This document shows, piece after piece, positions 34,554 to 43,689 of a stretch of 57,336 nucleotides of DNA. The notes under the pieces are model-generated. The model did not search any database. It saw only the letters and a program-made list of their open reading frames with translations, and was not told where the DNA came from. Origin of the DNA: Bacteroidota bacterium (lineage in GTDB: Bacteria > Bacteroidota > Bacteroidia > Chitinophagales > Chitinophagaceae); the NCBI GenBank assembly GCA_026391415.1, contig JAPLEL010000105.1, positions 1-57,336 of the forward strand. The letters run 5' to 3'. The stretch's first letter is position 1. Each line of letters begins with the position of its first letter. Made by a program: the position numbers and the translations under genes.

Positions 34554-36200
34554 TTATCCTTCGAATGTGCTGTAGAAATAAGGTGTTTTTGCTTCAAATT
34601 CAGCGCTACAAGTATCTACCATTTTATAAACGCGTGTAATACCTAAGGCTTTCCTTTTTTCATAAACGTCGTCTTCTGTGCAGGTATTATTCATGATTTT
34701 AACAATCTGCAAATCGCTAAATCCATTCTTTTTGGCTTCTTTAAGTAGCTCAGTAGGAATAGTGTCTAAAGAATATTTGGCTATCTCTTTTTCAACCTCA
34801 CAAATTTGTTGAATTTGGTACAAGAACCAACGATCAATTCCAGTTGCTTGTGCAATAGATTTAATAGTAGATCCTTGCATTAAAGCATCTTTGATTCTAA
34901 AAATACGATCCCATTTTGGTATTTTGATATATTCTACAATCTCTTCACTCTTCATTAAACTCTTGCCATAATAACCCAATCCAATCGCTTCATTTTCTAA
35001 ACTTTGACAAGCTTTTTGAATGGCTTCGGTAAAGCTTCTTCCAATAGCCATTACTTCTCCCACGCTTTTCATTTGTAAACCTAAAGTATCATTTGCTCCT
35101 TTGAATTTATCAAAATTCCAACGTGGAATTTTTACAATTACATAATCCAAAGCAGGCTCAAAATAGGCAGAAGTTGTTTTAGTAATTTGATTCTTTAATT
35201 CATCAAGCGAATAGCCTATTGCAAGTTTGGCGGCAATTTTAGCAATTGGATAACCTGTTGCTTTTGAAGCCAAGGCCGATGAACGGCTTACGCGTGGATT
35301 AATTTCTACCGCAATCAATTCTTCGGTTGCTGGGTTAAGCGCAAACTGTACGTTACATCCACCGGTAAAATTACCTAAAGAACGCATCATTAAAGTGGCT
35401 TTGTTACGCATATCTTGGTATGCTGTGTCACTTAGGGTCATTGCTGGCGCAACAGTGATACTATCGCCTGTGTGAACGCCCATGGGGTCTAAATTCTCAA
35501 CAGTGCAGATAATAACTACATTATCATTAATATCTCTTAGTAATTCTAATTCGTATTCTTTCCATCCCAAAACAGCTTTTTCTACCAATACTTCGTGAAT
35601 GGGTGAAGCTTTAAGTCCTCTTTCTAGTGCGGCATCCAAATCATCTTTGGTATGTACAAATCCGCCGCCAGTCCCACCAAGGGTAAAAGATGGACGAATT
35701 ACTAGTGGAAATCCTATTTCTTGGGCAAATTCTTTTCCTTCCAAAAAGCTATTGGCTACCCTACTAGGGGCAACTGCAATTCCAATACGAACCATCAATT
35801 GACGAAATTTTTCACGGTCCTCTGCAGTGTCAATGGCAGCAATATCTACCCCAATCAATTTTACCCCGTATTTTGCCCAAATCCCTAATTCGTCGGCTTC
35901 TTTACATAGGTTTAATGCCGTTTGTCCGCCCATTGTAGGCAAAACGGAATCTATCTCGTTCTCTTCTAAAATTTTTTCTATACTTTCAACGGTCAAAGGG
36001 AGTAGGTAAACCTTGTCCGACATCATTGGATCGGTCATAATGGTGGCAGGGTTACTGTTAATTAGGATCACTTCGATCCCCTCTTCACGCAAGCTACGAG
36101 CGGCTTGAGTGCCTGAATAGTCGAATTCACAGGCTTGGCCAATAATAATGGGTCCAGAACCAATGATTAAAACCGATTTGATGGAGTTGTCTCTAGGCAT
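34554..36200 (-). CDS. carB: Carbamoyl-phosphate synthase large subunit, N-terminal half only
   Basis: Makes carbamoyl phosphate for arginine and pyrimidines. The 548 residues hold the first ATP-grasp (carboxyphosphate) domain: IIGSGPIIIGQACEFDYSG, PTMGGQTALNL, RPSFTLGGTGGGF and EINPRVSRSSALASKATGYP; and the oligomerisation domain, ending PYFYSTFEG then TAA. A complete Bacteroidota CarB goes on from this point with a second GSGPNRIGQGIEFDY-type ATP-grasp domain of about 390 residues, which makes carbamoyl phosphate from carbamate. No second half is adjacent: the next gene is convergent, 18 nt away. Either the subunit is split as in some archaea and Aquifex, or the gene is truncated. Confidence 0.92.
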   Translation of the reverse strand: MPRDNSIKSVLIIGSGPIIIGQACEFDYSGTQAARSLREEGIEVILINSNPATIMTDPMMSDKVYLLPLTVESIEKILEENEIDSVLPTMGGQTALNLCKEADELGIWAKYGVKLIGVDIAAIDTAEDREKFRQLMVRIGIAVAPSRVANSFLEGKEFAQEIGFPLVIRPSFTLGGTGGGFVHTKDDLDAALERGLKASPIHEVLVEKAVLGWKEYELELLRDINDNVVIICTVENLDPMGVHTGDSITVAPAMTLSDTAYQDMRNKATLMMRSLGNFTGGCNVQFALNPATEELIAVEINPRVSRSSALASKATGYPIAKIAAKLAIGYSLDELKNQITKTTSAYFEPALDYVIVKIPRWNFDKFKGANDTLGLQMKSVGEVMAIGRSFTEAIQKACQSLENEAIGLGYYGKSLMKSEEIVEYIKIPKWDRIFRIKDALMQGSTIKSIAQATGIDRWFLYQIQQICEVEKEIAKYSLDTIPTELLKEAKKNGFSDLQIVKIMNNTCTEDDVYEKRKALGITRVYKMVDTCSAEFEAKTPYFYSTFEG

Positions 36201-36222
36201 AATTGCAAAAAAATAAATTGTG

Positions 36223-36230
36223 CAAATGTA
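36223..36230 (-). promoter_or_regulatory. -7 box TACATTTG of carB
   Basis: TAnnTTTG on the minus strand, 22 nt before the carB ATG. Same sequence as the kdsD box at 10646-10653. Confidence 0.5.
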
Positions 36231-36340
36231 AGGTCAGGAAGCCAAAAAAGGCATTAAATTTTTAAATGGTTTTGGAAAATACCAACAAAACCAATTTTTT
36301 AGGGTTATTATTGATTGATTGAACACATAAATAAAATAAA

Positions 36341-36808
36341 ATGGCAGTATTAAAAGAAGGCAGCAAGGCACCACTTTTTAAAGCGGTGGATCAAAATGGT
36401 AAAGCAATTTCGTTAACTGATTACAAAGGACAAAAGTTAATCTTATATTTTTATCCAAAAGACGATACGCCAGGATGTACCGCACAAGCTTGTAATTTGA
36501 GAGATAATTATACTGCTTTATTAAAAAAGGGTTACCAAGTTGTGGGCGTAAGTACCGATAGTGTTGCGAGCCATAAAAAATTCGAAGAGAAATTTACCCT
36601 TCCTTTTCCTTTAATTTCAGACGAAGACAAGAAGATTGTAGATAAATACAATTTATGGGGCGAAAAAAAGATCATGGGTCATACCTATATGGGAACTACC
36701 CGTACTACTTTTTTAATTGACGAAACTGGTAAGATTGTAAAGATTATTGTAAAACCCGATACAAAAAATCATACCGAAGAAATACTAGCTGCTTGGGCAG
36801 AAGGTTAA
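36341..36808 (+). CDS. bcp: Thioredoxin-dependent thiol peroxidase (BCP-type peroxiredoxin)
   Basis: Peroxiredoxin of 155 residues that reduces hydroperoxides. The peroxidatic Cys is in YPKDDTPGCTAQACNLRD, with the resolving Cys five residues later, the atypical two-Cys BCP arrangement. GVSTDSVASHKKFEEKF and GTTRTTFLIDETG are typical. Divergent from carB and convergent with feoB. Complete, ordinary cytoplasmic enzyme. Confidence 0.95.
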   Translation: MAVLKEGSKAPLFKAVDQNGKAISLTDYKGQKLILYFYPKDDTPGCTAQACNLRDNYTALLKKGYQVVGVSTDSVASHKKFEEKFTLPFPLISDEDKKIVDKYNLWGEKKIMGHTYMGTTRTTFLIDETGKIVKIIVKPDTKNHTEEILAAWAEG

Positions 36809-36822
36809 TAGGTAATTGAATG

Positions 36823-36858
36823 ATAATATCTTCTCTATACAATTAGGGAGGATATTAT
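36823..36858. terminator. Hairpin between bcp and feoB stops
   Basis: ATAATATCTTCT pairs with GGAGGATATTAT (two G-U pairs) around a 12-nt loop, 15 nt after the bcp stop and touching the end of feoB. A shared terminator for the convergent pair. Confidence 0.6.
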
Positions 36859-38972
36859 TATTTAAACAATTGGTAAACAATCAAACTCATTAGATAGGCG
36901 AGTCCTGTCATATAAGAGAATTGAAATACCGGCCATTTCCAAGATTTGGTTTCTCTTTTTACTACGGCAAGTGTACTCATACACTGCATGGCCAAAACAT
37001 AAAATATCATCAACGAAAACGCGGCCGGTAAGCTATATACTTTTGATCCGTCGGCATGTGTTGCCGATTGGAGTTTCTCCCTAAGTGAATTGTTATCGCT
37101 TTCTTCAACACTATATAAGGTAGCCATTGTACCAACAAAAACTTCTCTTGCAGCAATGGACGTAATTAATGCAATGCCAATTTTCCAATCATATCCTAGT
37201 GGCTTTATTACAGGCTCAATAGTTTGGCCCAATAATCCAGCATAAGAATTTTGTAGTTTTTCGGAAGAAAGGCGCTTGGCTAAAACTGCTTTTTGCGTTG
37301 GTAGCGCTTGTGCTAAAGCAGCATATTTTCTTTCTACATTTTCCATCCTATTACCTGGTCCGTGCGAACATAAAAACCACAACAGGATGCTTATTATCAT
37401 AATTATTTTTCCGGCATCGGTTACAAATATTTTAGCTTTTTCAACCATTGTAATGCCTACATTTTTCCATCTTGGTGCACGATAAATAGGCAGTTCTAAA
37501 ATGAAAAAACTTTTTTCTTTTATTTGAATTACCCATTTCATTACATAGCTAACAATCAATGCCATCAATACACCTAGCACATACAAGCCCATCATTACCA
37601 ATCCTTGTAAACTTAAAAAACCAAAATAATATTTATCATCTACTACTAATGAAATGAGTATAGTATATACGGGTAATCGTGCGCTGCAACTCATTAATGG
37701 TGTTACCAAAATAGTTAATAGTCGTTCTTTTTTATTTTCAATATTTCGCGCACTCATAATGGCCGGAACCGCACAAGCAAATCCACTAATCATGGGCATT
37801 ACACTTTTTCCATTCAAACCAACCTTACGCATAACGCGGTCGCTTAAAAAACTGATGCGCGCCATGTATCCCGTATCTTCTAAAATGGTAATGATTCCAA
37901 ATAGAATCATAATTTGAGGGATGAAAACAAATATGCCACTCATTCCTGCCACAATTCCATTTACTAGTAAGTCTAAAAACCAACTCGGCGCAAGTGTGTG
38001 ATTCAACCAAAAAGCTACTTGTTTAAATACAGACTCAATACTATCCATTGGAAATTTGGCCAGCCAAAAAACACTTTGGAATAATAAAAATAACACCGCA
38101 AATAAAATAAAATAACCCCAAGTTTGGTGTAGTAAAATATCATCTAACTTATCGGAAAATAATTTCTGCTCTAAGGGGTCGGGCTCTACCACATTTTTTT
38201 GCATGATTTGTTTTATGCGTGCATAGCGTTGCATAATTTCATCTGCCTGAGTTTTGGTAGGATTGAATTGATTGTCTATTTCAATTTGCTCAATATTTTT
38301 TTGCGCTTGATCGGTTAAAGGAAAATTTTCGTGATTTATTAGGTAGTGAACTGCGGCATAATTACTTAGTGCAGGAAAAATGTTTTGCACTTGTTCAATT
38401 GCCTTTGGTGCCATTTTATGATTGTCAATAAAATCAGCGCTTGTTTTATTAGAAGGAACTTTTACATATTGAGATAGTACTTTTTTTAGTTCAGCTAGTC
38501 CTTTGTTTTTTCTAGGGTTTACTAATACAACGGGAACGCCTAATTCTGCTTCTAGTCCACTAATATCAATTCTAATTCCTTTTTTGGCTGCCAAATCGTT
38601 CATGGTTAAGGCAACCACTACAGGTATTTTTAAATCGATGATTTGGATAAAAAAAAGCAAGTTTCGTTTAAGGTTACTTGCGTCAGCTACTAACAAAACC
38701 AAATTGGCTTTATTTTCTGCATCGGCATTCATTAAAACTTTGTATGCTACCCATTCATCTGCCCTTCTTGGGTATAAACTATAGGTACCAGGGAGGTCAA
38801 TCAATATGGTTTTTCTGTTATCCTCTAGTGCTAATTCGCCTGTTTTTTTATCTACTGTTACCCCAGGAAAATTACCTACTTTTTGGTTCAAACCAGTTAA
38901 GGCATTGAACAGCGAGGTTTTTCCGCTATTTGGGTTACCCACCAAGGCAATATGTAAAATAGGATTACTCAA
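36858..38972 (-). CDS. feoB: Ferrous iron transport protein B
   Basis: GTPase-coupled Fe(II) transporter of 704 residues. The cytoplasmic G domain has G1 GNPNSGKTS, KVGNFPGVTVD, G3 LIDLPGTYSLYP and a G4 position reading ALTMND, where the usual NxxD Asn is Thr, a form I believe occurs in other Bacteroidota FeoB. The membrane part has two gate motifs, SGFACAVPAIMSAR and TPLMSCSARLPVY, and TSIAAREVFVGTMATLY. No feoA or feoC lies beside it. Start at ATG 38972. Confidence 0.95.
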   Translation of the reverse strand: MSNPILHIALVGNPNSGKTSLFNALTGLNQKVGNFPGVTVDKKTGELALEDNRKTILIDLPGTYSLYPRRADEWVAYKVLMNADAENKANLVLLVADASNLKRNLLFFIQIIDLKIPVVVALTMNDLAAKKGIRIDISGLEAELGVPVVLVNPRKNKGLAELKKVLSQYVKVPSNKTSADFIDNHKMAPKAIEQVQNIFPALSNYAAVHYLINHENFPLTDQAQKNIEQIEIDNQFNPTKTQADEIMQRYARIKQIMQKNVVEPDPLEQKLFSDKLDDILLHQTWGYFILFAVLFLLFQSVFWLAKFPMDSIESVFKQVAFWLNHTLAPSWFLDLLVNGIVAGMSGIFVFIPQIMILFGIITILEDTGYMARISFLSDRVMRKVGLNGKSVMPMISGFACAVPAIMSARNIENKKERLLTILVTPLMSCSARLPVYTILISLVVDDKYYFGFLSLQGLVMMGLYVLGVLMALIVSYVMKWVIQIKEKSFFILELPIYRAPRWKNVGITMVEKAKIFVTDAGKIIMIISILLWFLCSHGPGNRMENVERKYAALAQALPTQKAVLAKRLSSEKLQNSYAGLLGQTIEPVIKPLGYDWKIGIALITSIAAREVFVGTMATLYSVEESDNNSLREKLQSATHADGSKVYSLPAAFSLMIFYVLAMQCMSTLAVVKRETKSWKWPVFQFSYMTGLAYLMSLIVYQLFK

Positions 38973-38988
38973 ATATTAAATTGAATGG

Positions 38989-38996
38989 CAAAAGTA
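38989..38996 (-). promoter_or_regulatory. -7 box TACTTTTG of feoB
   Basis: TAnnTTTG on the minus strand, 16 nt before the feoB ATG. No Fur-like dyad was recognised around it. Confidence 0.45.
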
Positions 38997-39103
38997 CGTT
39001 CATTAAAAGGCTATTTGTTACGAGATTGGGAACGGATTCCCAGGCACATTTTTTTATTTTACAATTATTTTTGATGCAATCGTTTGATTCGCGCTCACTC
39101 GCT

Positions 39104-39111
39104 TATTTTTG
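39104..39111 (+). promoter_or_regulatory. -7 box TATTTTTG of the M28 peptidase gene
   Basis: TAnnTTTG on the plus strand, with a TTTG at 39083-39086 (17-bp gap, slightly short). It lies 20 nt before the ATG at 39132 and downstream of the earlier in-frame start at 39084, which it disfavours. Confidence 0.5.
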
Positions 39112-39131
39112 TATTCATAAAATTCTTCCCA

Positions 39132-40778
39132 ATGCAAAAAATACTATGGATTGTTATGTTGTTCTCTAGTTTTGCAACTGCCCAAAGTAAACGTACATTA
39201 AGAATCGCAGAAGAGAAAGCAAATATTGAACTAGTAAATCATTTAACAGCTCATGTACAATACTTAGCAGATGATAAGTTAGAAGGCCGCCGAACAGGTA
39301 CTGCAGGAGAACAATTGGCTTTACAATATATTATTGCACAATACAAAGAAATGGGTCTAGAGCCAAGGGGGAATAATGGGTATTTACAAACCTTTGAAAT
39401 CAATGAAGGAAAGCAAGTGACACCTGCTACAATTCTAAGAATTAATGGTAGTTTTTTAAAACTTACTGAGGAGTATTTTCCAGTAGCATTTAGTGCCGAA
39501 AAAACAGTGAAAGGAAATCCAGCTATGGCACTCAATGAAAAAGGACAGCCGTGGTTTAAAGACCTGAAAGAGTGGTTAGAGGAAAACAAGAACAATACAC
39601 ATTTTGATATTGAAGAAACGATAAAAAAAGAAGCAGCAGCTATTGCAGAAAAAGGAGCAACTGCATTGTTTTTATACAATAGCAGCAATAGTACCGATAA
39701 TATTCAGTTTAATAAAAATGATAAGTCTACTGCTGCGTCAATTCCTATTATTTATATTACAAAAGACGGGTATCAGCATTATTTTTCTGACCAATCTAAA
39801 AGTTTAAAAACGGCTATTACAGTAGCATTTAATGAACGCAAACGCAATGCTACCAACATTATTGGCTATATAGACAATCATGCAGCAAATACTGTAATTC
39901 TTGGTGCACACTACGATCATCTTGGTTATGGCGAAGATAAAAATGCATTAGATACTGGTTATGTAATTCATAATGGTGCAGATGATAATGCAAGTGGAAC
40001 CGCAGCATTAATTGAATTAACGCGCAAATTAAAAAAGGTTTCTCCCAAAAATAATAACTATTTAATTCTTCATTTTTCTGCCGAAGAATTAGGCACATTG
40101 GGTAGTAAATATTGGATTGAAAATCCTACAACAAATATTACACCTAACTATATGATTAATATGGATATGGTAGGCAGATACGATACTTCACACAAATTAA
40201 CAATTGGCGGTTATGGCACCTCACCTGAATGGGGTAGTTATTTTTCAAGTGCTAAACCAGCTTCTTTAATCATTAAGTTTGATAGTTCAGGAACTGGCCC
40301 AAGTGACCATGCCATTTTTTATAGAAAAGATATTCCGGTATTATTTTATTTTACGGGTAGTCATCAAGACTATCATAAAGCAACCGATGATTGGGACAAA
40401 ATTAATTACCAAGGAGAAAAAAATATTGTCAATAGTATCTACCAATTAATTGAAGCGGTTGATAGCAAAGGGAAAATACCATTCACCAAAACCAGAGATC
40501 AAGAACAGGGCCGTAGTACGAAATTTAAAGTAAGTTTAGGTGTAATTCCCGATTATGGTTATAGCGGAACAGGCATGCGCATTGATGGGGTTAGTCCTGG
40601 AAAATTAGCAGAAAAAATTGGACTACAAACGGGTGATATTTTATTGCAATTGGGTGAATTTAAATTTGTAGATGTAATGAGTTATATGCAGGCATTGGGT
40701 AAATTTAACAAAGACGATACCACCCAATTAAAAATTAAAAGAGGTTCAGAAGAAAAAATAATTACTATTAAATTTTAA
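39132..40778 (+). CDS. Secreted M28-family zinc peptidase with PDZ domain
   Basis: 548 residues. A signal peptide (FSSFATAQ) is followed by an M28 aminopeptidase interrupted by a PA-type insert (about residues 110-240). Zinc ligands and catalytic residues are visible in LGAHYDHLG, NGADDNASGTAAL, HFSAEELGTLGSKY, NMDMVGRYD and HQDYHKATDD. A C-terminal PDZ-like domain (about 450-545; GMRIDGVSPGKLAEKIGLQTGD) probably controls substrate access. The next gene starts 10 nt downstream, so cotranscription is likely. A peptide-scavenging role is inferred. Confidence 0.92.
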   Translation: MQKILWIVMLFSSFATAQSKRTLRIAEEKANIELVNHLTAHVQYLADDKLEGRRTGTAGEQLALQYIIAQYKEMGLEPRGNNGYLQTFEINEGKQVTPATILRINGSFLKLTEEYFPVAFSAEKTVKGNPAMALNEKGQPWFKDLKEWLEENKNNTHFDIEETIKKEAAAIAEKGATALFLYNSSNSTDNIQFNKNDKSTAASIPIIYITKDGYQHYFSDQSKSLKTAITVAFNERKRNATNIIGYIDNHAANTVILGAHYDHLGYGEDKNALDTGYVIHNGADDNASGTAALIELTRKLKKVSPKNNNYLILHFSAEELGTLGSKYWIENPTTNITPNYMINMDMVGRYDTSHKLTIGGYGTSPEWGSYFSSAKPASLIIKFDSSGTGPSDHAIFYRKDIPVLFYFTGSHQDYHKATDDWDKINYQGEKNIVNSIYQLIEAVDSKGKIPFTKTRDQEQGRSTKFKVSLGVIPDYGYSGTGMRIDGVSPGKLAEKIGLQTGDILLQLGEFKFVDVMSYMQALGKFNKDDTTQLKIKRGSEEKIITIKF

Positions 40779-40788
40779 GAAAAAAACT

Positions 40789-41226
40789 ATGTCTAAGCTC
40801 CGTTTAAATGTAGACGAACTGAATGAAGACTTCTTTGAAGACACACGCCTATTGGGTATTACAGCGCCTTTAAAGAGTTATCAATTTTGTTGGCATTTAA
40901 ATAATTTATTGGGCTATGAGTTTAGATTAAATCCAGAAATTGAAGTGCATTTGCGAAAAAAAGAACGCAGCTATTTTTTTTCTGTATACCAATCGCCGGA
41001 ATCGAATAGTTTTTTACAGCACTATGTTTATCATAACCAATTTGATGGAGAATACCTCTTGCCAGAATTTAGGCATATGGATTTTTTATGGTTAATGAAA
41101 GGCGATTTGGTAGACGATGATAAATGCAATTGGATCCGCCAAACCATCAATAATATTGCAGGCGTTCAACTAGTAGTTGAACTTACAAACGAGCAAATAA
41201 AGAATAAAGGAAACATGGTTTTTTAA
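40789..41226 (+). CDS. IPExxxVDY family protein
   Basis: 145 residues, a family found in Bacteroidota and of unknown function. The name-giving motif appears as LPEFRHMDFLWLMKG (family IPExxxVDY). The N-terminus LRLNVDELNEDFFEDTRLLGI and YQFCWHLNNLLGYEF are also characteristic. Its stop is 3 nt from the stop of the convergent selD gene, so transcription is likely to overlap. Confidence 0.82.
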   Translation: MSKLRLNVDELNEDFFEDTRLLGITAPLKSYQFCWHLNNLLGYEFRLNPEIEVHLRKKERSYFFSVYQSPESNSFLQHYVYHNQFDGEYLLPEFRHMDFLWLMKGDLVDDDKCNWIRQTINNIAGVQLVVELTNEQIKNKGNMVF

Positions 41227-41229
41227 AAG

Positions 41230-42279
41230 CTAGATTACTTGAATAATTTTTTCTTGGGCCGCAACCATTTTACCAATGGGTTTTGCATATGCGCTTAGTC
41301 CAAAATTTTCAAATACACTGATTACTTCTTCCACCGCATCTGCAGAAACCGAAATTAATAATCCGCCATTGGTTTGAGGATCGGGTAATAAATGCGTGGC
41401 TTCTATTTCATCAATTCCTTCGGCTAATGAAACTTTATCTTTATAACTATTCCAGTTTCTATGGGTAGCATCTGGCCCTATTTTTTGTTGTTGGTAAATT
41501 TTTGCTGAATCCAACATAGGAATAGCTGCATAATTTAATTCGGCACTCAATCCACTACCCTCGGCCATCTCCACTAAATGACCAATCAATCCAAATCCTG
41601 TAACATCGGTCATTGCATGAACACCTGGAATTTTTCCAAGCGCTTCTCCTGCTTTATTTAGGGTAGTTAATTGTGCAATTAATTGGCTTAAATGATCGGC
41701 TGAAATTTTTTCTCTTTTTTGAGCGGTAGCCAAAATGCCTACTCCTATTGGTTTTGTAAGAAATAACACATCGTTCTCTTTGGCAGTATTGTTTCTTTTT
41801 AGGTTTATAATATCCACTAATCCACTCACTGCCAAACCAAAAATGGGTTCAGGGCTATCAATACTATGTCCGCCAGCTAATGGAATACCTGCTTCTAAAC
41901 AAATAGCCCTTGCGCCTTCAAGTACTTGTTGGGCCAATTCTGCAGGAAGTTTATTTACGGGCCATCCTAAAATAGCAATTGCTAAAATGGGTTTACCTCC
42001 CATAGCATACACGTCGCTAATAGCATTTGCAGAAGCAATTTTACCAAAAGTGTTTGCATCATCTACAATGGGCATGAAAAAATCGGTGGTACTAATTAAA
42101 GCAGTTCCGTTTTGCAAGTCATAAGCTGCTGCATCGTCATTACTTGCATTGCCTACCAATAATTGCTTGTTTTCGGGCGCATGAAAACTGCTTTGTAAAA
42201 TTGTACTTAAAACAGACGGGGCTATTTTACAACCACATCCACCACCATGCGAAAACTGCGTTAATCGAATTGCTTCCAT
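41230..42279 (-). CDS. selD: Selenide, water dikinase
   Basis: Makes selenophosphate from selenide and ATP. 349 residues with the N-terminal catalytic segment HGGGCGCKIAP (a Cys, not selenocysteine, in the active-site position), NASNDDAAAYDL, TTDFFMPIVDD, AGGHSIDSPEPIFGLAVSG and TDVTGFGLIGHL. No selA, selB, tRNA-Sec or mnmH/selU lies in the window, so whether it serves selenocysteine or 2-selenouridine in tRNA cannot be told. birA lies 55 nt upstream on the same strand. Confidence 0.95.
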   Translation of the reverse strand: MEAIRLTQFSHGGGCGCKIAPSVLSTILQSSFHAPENKQLLVGNASNDDAAAYDLQNGTALISTTDFFMPIVDDANTFGKIASANAISDVYAMGGKPILAIAILGWPVNKLPAELAQQVLEGARAICLEAGIPLAGGHSIDSPEPIFGLAVSGLVDIINLKRNNTAKENDVLFLTKPIGVGILATAQKREKISADHLSQLIAQLTTLNKAGEALGKIPGVHAMTDVTGFGLIGHLVEMAEGSGLSAELNYAAIPMLDSAKIYQQQKIGPDATHRNWNSYKDKVSLAEGIDEIEATHLLPDPQTNGGLLISVSADAVEEVISVFENFGLSAYAKPIGKMVAAQEKIIQVI

Positions 42280-42334
42280 TGTAAAAATTTATTCAGCGCA
42301 AAATACGTTCAAACTAATCGATAAATACTTAAAA

Positions 42335-43093
42335 TCATATCATCCACACAATTTCTCCAAATTTAAAACTGTCTTGTAAGCCACCTGTTAAAAGCAGCTC
42401 TCCTTGTGCGTTTACTCCCTCAACCCTTGCTTGAAATTGGATATTGTCTTTTTTAAATTGCACCAATTCATTTTTTTTAAACAAATGCTTGTTATAATCG
42501 ATCAATTGAGCGGCATGCGCACCAGCTTTTAGCGCTTGGTACCTGTTTTCCATACAAACACATAATTCCTTAGCCATTGCTACCGGATTAAAATCTTGTC
42601 CAGTAATTTGTTTTAAAGAAACTGGATTCTTAATTCTTGGATCGAATATTGTTTGATTGATATTGATACCAATTCCAATAATCGCATACTGCCAATTCAT
42701 GCCCTGGACATGGTTTTCAATTAGAATCCCTGCTGCCTTTCTGTCACGCCAGTATAAATCATTTGGCCATTTTAAGGAAGTTTCTTCACCTGCATAGGCA
42801 CTAAAAAAGTCAAAACAAGCTAGCGCAGCCATTGTGCTCAATGAAAATTGTTGGCTTAAGGGTAAAAAACTTGGGTCAATTACAATAGAAACCAGCAAAT
42901 TCAACCCTGGTTCTGAGGCCCATTCCTTTTCTCTTTGCCCTTTTCCTGCAAATTGGTGGTGGGCAAAGAAAACGGCTCCATGAGCAGCCAAATTAGCTTG
43001 AACCTTGTCAATGGCATAGATGTTGGTGCTATCTACGTCAGATAATTCAAAAAATGGAGCTCCAATAGGAGTTTTAGCATTTGTTGGTAACAA
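42335..43093 (-). CDS. birA: Biotin-[acetyl-CoA-carboxylase] ligase, monofunctional
   Basis: Attaches biotin to biotin carboxyl carrier protein. 252 residues, without the N-terminal DNA-binding domain of the E. coli repressor form. Motifs: DSTNIYA, AGKGQREKEW (GRGQRG-type loop, slightly deviant), SLKWPNDLYWRDRKAAGILIEN and GIGININQ. A small C-terminal beta domain follows. The start is TTG at 43093; no in-frame ATG lies before the conserved N-terminus. Divergent from rsfS. Confidence 0.9.
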   Translation of the reverse strand: MLPTNAKTPIGAPFFELSDVDSTNIYAIDKVQANLAAHGAVFFAHHQFAGKGQREKEWASEPGLNLLVSIVIDPSFLPLSQQFSLSTMAALACFDFFSAYAGEETSLKWPNDLYWRDRKAAGILIENHVQGMNWQYAIIGIGININQTIFDPRIKNPVSLKQITGQDFNPVAMAKELCVCMENRYQALKAGAHAAQLIDYNKHLFKKNELVQFKKDNIQFQARVEGVNAQGELLLTGGLQDSFKFGEIVWMI

Positions 43094-43109
43094 AGAATTA
43101 CTATTTTTA

Positions 43110-43117
43110 CAAAGTTA
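43110..43117 (-). promoter_or_regulatory. -7 box TAACTTTG of birA
   Basis: TAnnTTTG on the minus strand, 16 nt before the TTG start at 43093. It supports that start. Confidence 0.5.
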
Positions 43118-43164
43118 GCACCGATGACCATCCGCCAAGTTAAGAATTGCAAGTATTTGTAAGT

Positions 43165-43172
43165 TAAATTTG
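43165..43172 (+). promoter_or_regulatory. -7 box TAAATTTG of rsfS
   Basis: TAnnTTTG on the plus strand, 45 nt before the rsfS TTG start. Confidence 0.45.
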
Positions 43173-43217
43173 GTAGGGAGACGGTTCTAAATAATCACTC
43201 TTAAACAACTTAATTTA

Positions 43218-43634
43218 TTGGCAACGCTTTCTTTATCAAATAGCCGCTCAAAGACTACTAGTTCTAGGTTGAACCGTAATTCTAAAATTTTCAAAACAAT
43301 TATCAAAGCCATTCAAGAAAAGAAAGGGGAAAATATTGTCAGCCTCGATTTGCGTAAAATTTCAGAAGCATCAGCAGACTTTTTTATTGTTTGCCAAGCA
43401 AGTTCTACAACGCAAGTAAAAGCCATTAGTGATAATGTAGAATTTAGGGTACAAGAAGTTTGTGCCGAAATACCTTATAAACACGAAGGTAGAATTACTG
43501 GCCAATGGGCTTTGATTGACTATGTAAATGTAGTTGTGCATATTATGCAACCCGATGCCAGAAAGTTTTATCAATTAGAAGAAAATTGGAGTGATGCCGA
43601 TTCGCAAATGCACGACGAAATAGCAAGCAAATAA
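43218..43634 (+). CDS. rsfS: Ribosomal silencing factor RsfS
   Basis: Binds ribosomal protein uL14 and blocks subunit joining during starvation. 138 residues: a variable basic N-terminus (RSKTTSSRLNRNSKIFK) then the RsfS/DUF143 core ENIVSLDLRKISEASADFFIVCQASS, AEIPYKHEGRITGQWALIDYVNVVVHIM and ARKFYQLEENWSDA. The start is TTG at 43218. It begins a plus-strand run with ftsH 55 nt downstream, an order I recognise from other Bacteroidota. Confidence 0.93.
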   Translation: MATLSLSNSRSKTTSSRLNRNSKIFKTIIKAIQEKKGENIVSLDLRKISEASADFFIVCQASSTTQVKAISDNVEFRVQEVCAEIPYKHEGRITGQWALIDYVNVVVHIMQPDARKFYQLEENWSDADSQMHDEIASK

Positions 43635-43689
43635 GCTTTCAGTAAATTTATTAGACAGAATTATTATTTATATATAGCGGAAAATAGAT

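Noticed and set aside
41226..41230. Possible gene loss between the IPExxxVDY gene and selD
   Set aside because: The stops are only 3 nt apart, but both genes are complete; this is compact convergence.
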